NCBI GenBank assembly: GCA_015680685.1
Contig: MNCI01023592.1
Location: forward strand, 214,568-241,298
From: Gnetum montanum
Taxonomy: Eukaryota > Streptophyta > Gnetopsida > Gnetales > Gnetaceae
Length of the DNA stretch: 26,731 nucleotides
Direction: 5' to 3'
Of this stretch, positions 20,945 to 26,731 are shown piece by piece. Position 1 is the stretch's first letter. Every line of letters starts with the position of its first letter. A program made the position numbers and the translations under genes. The notes under the pieces are model-generated. The model had not been told where the DNA came from. It saw only the letters and a list, made by a program, of their open reading frames with translations, and did not search any database.

Positions 20945-21822
20945 TGATGAGTGGCAAGCTACCCCTACACTCAACCATATGAATCACAAGCATTCATGCA
21001 TGATTTGATCAAATTCTATGGATGGGACTAGTTATGGCATCTAGATTGTTATGCCTTGATTGTAGTTCGTTGTCTTCCAACTTGGACTAGTGGTAGCTTT
21101 GTCATGTATGATTTAGTCCAAAGTGAGGCATATGATGTTGTTCCTAATTTTATGCTATGCTACTCTTGATAACAAAAAGAGATATATTGATTAACTAATG
21201 AATAATGGAAACAAAGTCTAAATTAGGCTAAGGTGATGGTATTTGCTCTTAATCATTTGTACACATCTTGGACTTTGTGAGGCTACTTCTAGGTTTACCA
21301 AATGTACATCACTAGTTGTGCTAAATGATACACCTCTAGCAACCAAGTATCTACACTTAAACACTTGTGACTAGGGCATACACATTCCACTTAACAGCAG
21401 GTATAGCAAATAGTAATAAATGGAAATATTTAACTAAAAAATCATTAAAGCATTAAATGATCAAACAACAATATTAAGCTAAGTGGATGCTACAATGATG
21501 GAAGTAGTCTTGATCTTTATTGCTAGTCATGTAATGTGTCTAAGTACATCACACTCGAACAAAGGTGTTGTACGATTACAAACATCACATTGTGGGCATG
21601 AATTGAGAATAATAGACTTAAAAGAAAAGAAACTAAAAACTCACTATTTCTAAGATCTAAGTTGTCTCATCCGGAAGCCCAAGTGTAGTATTTATAGGCA
21701 AGGTCCAAATGAGGTGATGTTGGGTATCTAACATTGCTTATTAGCCCCAATGTTGGGTACACGACGTCAGGACTTCAACATTGCATATCTGATGTCAGGA
21801 CCCATTAAATTACAACTCATCA
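20945..21822 (-). repeat. Element B 5' LTR (878 bp)
   Basis: TGATGAG at 20945-20951 and CTCATCA at 21816-21822. Contains TATAAATA (21689-21696) and AATAAA (21516-21521) on the element strand. Repeated gatgtt/aacat/gacgtc-type motifs fill the outer end (about 21715-21800). Confidence 0.95.
21689..21696 (-). promoter_or_regulatory. TATA box of element B 5' LTR
   Basis: TATAAATA on the element strand. This is the LTR that would have driven element B transcription. Confidence 0.75.
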
Positions 21823-21827
21823 TCTAG
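21823..21827. repeat. Right target-site duplication of element B (tctag)
   Basis: Abuts the 5' LTR of B; partner of tctga at 12594-12598. Confidence 0.75.
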
Positions 21828-23216
21828 CTCTAATTAGATTTTCTAGTGGCACAACAGGTACATTAAAAGATTCTTTAATGTAATTGGTGATAACCTCTAC
21901 TACTCCTGCTACATCTTGGTGTAGCATTACCACTACTATGGCTTCCTCTCTAGTCTCAATCACCACTTTGAACGATGCAGCATTCCCAAAGATCTATTGT
22001 GACCATTGGTCCTCTCCTTTTGATTGTAGTGAAATCTATCCACTTCTAAGATCTATTCAAATTGTGGATTGGATGACACTATTAATAACTCTATCAAGAT
22101 TAGTCTCCTCCCTTGTTCCCTAGCTAATCATTTCTAAAATCTGTTGTAGATGATTCATCGATGGCCTGTAATCTTATGGTGGTAGTAGTGGAACTTCTTA
22201 TTGTTCTTATTCTTATTATTGTTGCTATTATTCTTGTTGTTGGTTGTTGGGACCTACTTACCATTGTTCTTGCTGCTGGTATTGATCTTGTTGCTCCTCA
22301 CCATGATTCTTTCTGGGTGGTGCTGGTTTGAGCAATTCAACATATGAAGCTTTTTGGGCTCTCCTAGGAACATCATTGGTGTATCTCAAGATTTTAGCTC
22401 ACTTGCATAGCTTCCTAGTAAGGCAAGGAAATTGAAGTATTGGCTTTCCTACCTTCCTTTCTTCAAACCACCTCTGAATTTCCATAAAATAGATTTGTGC
22501 AAGGTTAACTATATTTTCCCATCAGGATTGCACTTCCTTAAGCTACATAAGTAGATAGTCTATTGAGTCATTTTCCCAGGAATAAGTGATTGATGCCAAT
22601 TTTGAAGTAGATTCTTTCTTCCAAAGTTACTTCATTATAGCCCTTATCTTGCCTGTTTCAACCATAATTTTGTGGTTTCAGGATCAAGTCATATGGATAG
22701 ATGTGCTACCCTTGCCCCTTCGTTGGGTATATTTAGAGCTTCTACGATCACCTTCATTGAGAATGAAATTGAGACTCCTCCAATGTTAACTATGGTACCC
22801 TCTTCTTTCTTGTGCCAAAACTGATACATTTCCCCAAGGTACCATTCACCATTGTGTGAGAGTGTAGGCCATAGTGGTGACGCTTAGAGTTGTGTCCTTA
22901 TCTCTTCAGGAACAAATTACATGAATGGGTCAAAGTTCATTTACATGATGACTGTGGTTAGGATGGACCTTTCTTGGATGGCTTAGAGGTAGTCTTGTGA
23001 CAACATGAGGCATTCTCCTTAGACTTGGGGTTTCTTTACCTCCCCTTGGTTTGATTGTTCTATAATAGGATTTTCTTGATGAATACTAAATAATTGGGCC
23101 CCCTACTCCTTGTGTTCTAGCTCTTGTCCTCCTGTTTGACCTCTATCTTAGCCTCTTGGTTGTTTTCTTGTGTCTTGTGAGGGTCCTCCTTACACCCCTC
23201 CTTTCATTGGAACCAT
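21823..23216 (-). pseudogene. Element C third ORF, N-terminal half
   Basis: Starts at ATG 23216 (MVPMKGGV). It aligns with the element B copy through CLMLSQDYL, MNFDPF, HNGEWYLGEMYQFWHKKEEG, VNIGGVSISFSMKVIVEALN, MNHLQQILEMIS, FGNAASFKVVIETREEAIVV and EVITNYIKESFNVPVVPLEN. It breaks off at 21823, where element B is inserted; the next codons of the protein are found at 12598. A Gln/Glu-rich tract (about 22190-22290), absent from or shorter in B, is now riddled with TAA/TAG stops where CAA/CAG would be expected. Several frame changes are present. Function unknown. Confidence 0.8.
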
Positions 23217-23575
23217 CTGTAGTCATTAAGGATTTATAATCACTAAGGTATTTTCATATATTCTTAATAATTCCATACCTTACTCATACCCTTAGTTACA
23301 TTAAGTTCTTGGTTTATGATTGCAGAGTTAGAAAAATTTTCAAAACTTGCCCCATAAGTGTTAATTTCCTATAACTCTTCACAATTGTCTATCCTTGTTC
23401 TTATGTATGGCTCATAATGATGGTTATGGTTCCTTAAGAGTTTTAATTAAGTGTTATGGCATTAGTATGATTAGTTTGTTATTAAAAATTTCAAGTTTCA
23501 CTTCATATTTACCCTTAAAGTATCTTTCAAGAATTAGAAAATTTTGAAAAATTAGTTCAAATTTTCCTCACTAGC

Positions 23576-23630
23576 ACCCCTCTCCACCACACTCTCTCTC
23601 TCTCTCTCTCCTCAACCCCAACCCCCCNCA
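23576..23630 (-). repeat. Polypurine tract with (CT)n microsatellite in element C spacer
   Basis: On the plus strand a C/T-rich tract of about 50 bp including roughly nine CT units (23592-23610) and C-runs. On the element strand it is nearly all purine. It occupies the same place as the G-rich tract of element B. The N at 23628 falls in the C-run, so its length is uncertain. Confidence 0.65.
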
Positions 23631-23809
23631 TGACTAAGGTGAGTGCTTCGGGATCAAATAGACTCAAAAATCACAAAAATCAGAGCAATATCATGCAAGA
23701 TATGGGTTGGGAAAGCTAGGAGGTTAGAGCTTAATTTAGAGAAGAAAATTTGAAAAATTTCTCTTGCTTCAAATGAGAAAGAATGAAAATTTTTGCTAAG
23801 TGTCTAGAG

Positions 23810-23890
23810 ATATATAGGTTTTATGGGACCTGATATCGAGGATCCAACATCAAGGATCCAATATCAGAGTGGACCCAATATTGGAGCCCA
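23810..23890 (-). promoter_or_regulatory. Candidate internal promoter in element C spacer
   Basis: A TATATAT box (23810-23816) lies next to a run of related motifs on its upstream side: tgatatcgaggatcc, aacatcaaggatcc, aatatcagagtggaccc and aatattggagccc. These resemble the gatatc/gatgtt motifs in U3 of the LTRs. The third-ORF ATG lies about 590 bp downstream. A promoter role is inferred. Confidence 0.38.
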
Positions 23891-25440
23891 AAAATTTTTA
23901 GTTTTCATGAATTTATAAAGGTCAAAAATGATTCTTTAGTGTTTTTGGAAGGTTTAAAGATGACTTAGAGGATTTGGATGATGGGTACATGCTTATTTTT
24001 CAAACATTTGTCATTGGGAATTCATAGAAAAGTAATCTCGACTACAAAAGTTCATAATATGGATGAGAAGGGTAATGGATTCATGTTGTGAGAACATAGA
24101 GTTTAAATGATATGGGAAGTGTTTATTGAGGTTTGTTGATGTTGGAAGGTTCAAGATGATGTGGAATTGCATGGTAGGTATAAGATACAATAGTTATACC
24201 AGTGGGTCCTTCCCAAAGTAGGCTTTAGCCCTTAATAACCTTGTATAACCATGCCAAAAATGTCCTTAGGCACTTAAAGAGTTGAATGTAATGCATACTT
24301 GTTTAGCAAAACACACATGTTAGTACCACCAAATTGGGAAAATAACACTATGTTATACAAAAATAACAAGTTATGACTATTCTTATAGTGAGATGAAATG
24401 GACTTAGAAGGAATTGCAAAAATTGGGATAGGAGGTATCTAACCATAGGTATAATGAACCCTTATGTTTTATTAGTGGTTAAAGTAATCACTAGCCTTTT
24501 TGTCCAAGATTCAAACTAAGTCCAGATCTCATTTGAGTGACATTGCATCATTTCATCTCTTGGAATTACAATTATAAGACTATCAATGTTGCAAGGAGTA
24601 TTCTCACTTGGCACATTGTCCAATGAAAGAGTTTATTCATAGCACTTTGGTTTATTTTTCAGATTTCTAAGAAGTCGACTACCTTCAAACATGGGTAACA
24701 AGTCTTTCCAATGGAACTCCCAAAAATTTATTCTCTGCTCTCTTATTTATTTTTATCTATGTTAACCTTTCAAGGTAGCACTTATTTTACTCTTACTCCT
24801 ATTTTTCGTTAAATCTACAAAGATATAATACAACCTTAGCAACATAATAGAACTCACAATAGTAATCCAAAGGAATTCACAAATCCCCTTGATGTCACAT
24901 GCTTTACATTCCCTCTTGGTTCTTTACTCTTCTGCCCAAGCATAATGATCACAAGTTTATTTTTAGTTATATGATTGAAAAGAATATCATTATGGCCATG
25001 GTAAGAACCTCTTATTAATGGAATGGGTGGATAGATGGTGTGGGCTCACTATTCAAATAATCTATCCCTTATGACTTAATAATGTAAATAAATCTTGACC
25101 TTATTGGACTATATCTTGCCTCTATGCAATGTGTCTTATTAGTAAGAAAAATTATTTACAAAGGGTTTGAAAACAAAGTATGAAAGAAATGAAAAAGAGA
25201 GTAAAAATTGTGAAAAAGTGTAAACAATGAAAAATGTTAAAAGAATGGGAAATTAGTTAAAGGATTAAAAAATATGGACTATCAAAGTTTTAAGAAATGA
25301 AAAAGTAAAAGAATAGGAAAAATTGTATCAAAGAATGTAAAGAGTGAAAAGAATTGTAAAACAAAAAAATAGAATAATACTTATTAATCCTAGGATCTAG
25401 ATAAGGCATTTTCCCCATGATTGAACTCATGGATGAGTGT

Positions 25441-26731
25441 TCAAAAAATGCTCCCTAGATCTCCTGGATCATACACTCTAGGTGGTTCACTTACCATCTT
25501 TATTGATTTAACTTTACTATTATTATGCCATGTCATCTTGATGGTAGTTGAGTTTTGATCATCTAAGTCCTTTTTTTCTTTTCCTTTTTGTGTATGATTA
25601 TGAGTTATTAATTTCATTTTTGGGTCCTTAGTTGGATTCATTTTCTTAAAGTGGAAATTACTTAATGAATTAGATTGTTTCATGCATATTCTAGATCATT
25701 GAACGTTCTTAGTTATTGGTCATAGGGTTTGTTTTGGTTTGGTGGTCCTTGATCTTTCTTTTGCACACACTTGTTTTTCACTATTGTTGTGGATTGTTAT
25801 GGTAACTATGTTGATATTTTGGACAGTCAATCCATGTTTGCATCCTTTACTTTTAGCAAGAATGCATAGAATTCGTTGTGTGTGTATGGATCCGTGCATG
25901 TCTTCCTTATAGATCTTAATAGATAGATCCATCATACTTAGCTTAGCATCAACCATGCTAAGCCATGATCTCCCCATGATAACTGGAAATTTCTTATTGT
26001 CATCTTTTACATCGATTGCCAAAAATTCTATTGGATAAGACCACCCATTGAAAGTGGTCACCACATCCTAAATTTATCCCAAAGAAATGATAATAGATTG
26101 ATCTACAAGCTCCAGCTTGATCTTGCACTATTTCAAGGGCGATAGGTTCCATGCTTGATATGTTTCATAAGAAATTAAATTTACCTTAGAACTTGAGTCT
26201 AATAGAGCTTTGCATGGTCAGTTTCTAGCTACCCTTTAATAAATCAAAGGAATTCCTAAATCAATTCTCTTCTTTGGGAGTGACCCTACCTTGATCCATT
26301 CAGTGACAATTTCTATAAGCATGATAGTTTGAACACTTATGTTTGGAGATGATGATGAAGGAAGCTTATTGGTGGTGAGAGGATCTGTTTTAGGATAAAT
26401 TGATCTTGATGAAGTTCTGACTCTACCAACCTTTTTAGGACTTTTCCTAAAGAAAGGGCATTTATTTGTCTAGCCCTTAGTGTTGTTGGTAAGATCCTCT
26501 ACTTGTATATTCACTGCCCCTGTAGCTCTCCTTTGTTGTAGTTGTGATGGTGATTACCCTTGCATAGTGAGTGGTGACACTAGTGGTAAAGGATTGAAAG
26601 GGGGATTCGATGAACTAGCTATTGGTAAATGTGCATAAGGACTCTAATTCATCCATGGAGGAGTAGGTCTCTAGTATTCTTGTGGATAATAAGTAGAAGA
26701 ATTTTGAATTGATGTGTTTTCTAGAGATATT
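25441..26731 (-). pseudogene. Element C gag end and retropepsin, active site mutated
   Basis: From the right edge: a Pro/Ser/Gln-rich gag tail (about 26731-26400; SPYAHLPIASSSNPPFNPL, TMQG, CPFFRKSPKK) matching element A. Then IVTEWIKVGSLPKK and the retropepsin with CKALLDSSSKVNLIS, followed by VTTFNGWSYPIEFLAIDV and FPVIMGRSWLSMVDAKL. The catalytic Asp-Ser-Gly is Asp-Ser-Ser here (26188-26199), a Gly-to-Ser change that should abolish activity. After the protease come a Lys-rich tail and an 80-codon segment (25441-25683) of unknown nature. Then the spacer starts directly, with no RT. TAA/TAG stops are scattered. Confidence 0.85.

Larger units (their letters stand above)
12599..21822 (-). mobile_element. 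Element B: complete pol-less LTR retrotransposon (9.2 kb), nested in element C
   Basis: Bounded by two LTRs of 879 and 878 bp with identical terminal heptamers. On the element strand the order is 5' LTR, decayed tRNA-Asp PBS, gag (about 20817-18400), noncoding spacer (18360-16419), third ORF (16418-13681), PPT and 3' LTR. No protease, RT, RNase H or integrase motif is found between gag and spacer. A hand count gives roughly 110-120 mismatches between the LTRs (about 13%), some nine tenths of them transitions, so the insertion is old. It is integrated in the third ORF of element C. Confidence 0.92.
23217..25440 (-). other. Element C noncoding spacer
   Basis: About 2.2 kb with no credible gene, homologous by eye to 16419-18360 of element B. 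Shared blocks include cccaaagtaggct (24212-24224, against about 17328-17341), the 'aatggaatgggtg' segment near 25015 and the A-rich right end (25150-25370). Contains the polypurine tract, a (CT)n microsatellite and one ambiguous base (N at 23628). Confidence 0.72.
21823..26731 (-). mobile_element. Element C, 5' segment (right of nested element B)
   Basis: Contains the N-terminal half of the third ORF, the spacer, the protease and the Pro-rich end of gag. The gag core, PBS and 5' LTR lie beyond the right edge. Its continuity with 10179-12598 is shown by the split third ORF. RT, RNase H and integrase are absent between protease and spacer. Confidence 0.88.

Noticed and set aside
10179-21822. 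Three LTRs (10179, 12599, 20945) as one tandem or recombined element
   Set aside because: The split third ORF and the flanking tctga/tctag pair fit simple nesting of B in C.
1-26731. CRISPR array, rRNA, tRNA or prokaryotic operon
   Set aside because: No regularly spaced repeats and no recognisable tRNA or rRNA; the tRNA-Asp match at 5815-5832 is only the 18-base primer site.

Overview
The window looks like a repeat-dense intergenic stretch of a large plant nuclear genome. I see no intact host gene. Nearly everything recognisable is decayed transposable element: three Ty3/gypsy LTR retrotransposons of one family, all on the minus strand, and the 5' (Rep) part of a Helitron on the plus strand. 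The plant assignment rests on the Athila-like reverse transcriptase, the tRNA-Asp primer-binding site and the 'gag - pol or spacer - extra ORF' layout. The old, transition-dominated decay with element bodies still present would suit a gymnosperm or another slow-turnover genome, but that is inference.

Layout, left to right. (1) 1-6625, element A: integrase (cut by the window edge), RNase H, RT, protease and gag, read right to left, then the tRNA-Asp PBS (5815-5832) and the 5' LTR (5834-6625). (2) 6626-7530: AT-rich, nothing recognised. (3) 7531-10178: plus-strand Helitron Rep pseudogene of the lineage with an 'FFTLSAAD-hW' motif (Helitron2/Helentron-like). (4) 10179-12598: 3' LTR and 3' half of the third ORF of element C, which landed in the Helitron. 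(5) 12599-21822, element B, complete with both LTRs (879 and 878 bp): 3' LTR, third ORF, noncoding spacer, gag, decayed PBS, 5' LTR. (6) 21823-26731: the rest of element C, namely the 5' half of its third ORF, its spacer, its protease and the end of its gag, running off the right edge.

Element B sits inside the third ORF of its relative C. The C reading frame stops at 21823, resumes at 12598, and the flanks carry a diverged 5-bp target duplication. The order of events is therefore Helitron, then C, then B. The insertion time of A relative to these is not visible.

Elements B and C lack RT, RNase H and integrase. In that place both carry the same ~2-kb noncoding spacer and a ~2.7-kb third ORF of unknown function with a coiled-coil C-terminal half. 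They look like a gag-bearing, pol-less non-autonomous lineage that could have depended on an A-like autonomous relative. Each spacer also holds a G-rich/polypurine tract and, further upstream, a TATA-like box next to palindromic motifs resembling those in the LTR U3, so the third ORF may have had its own promoter. All comparisons are by eye; no search was run.
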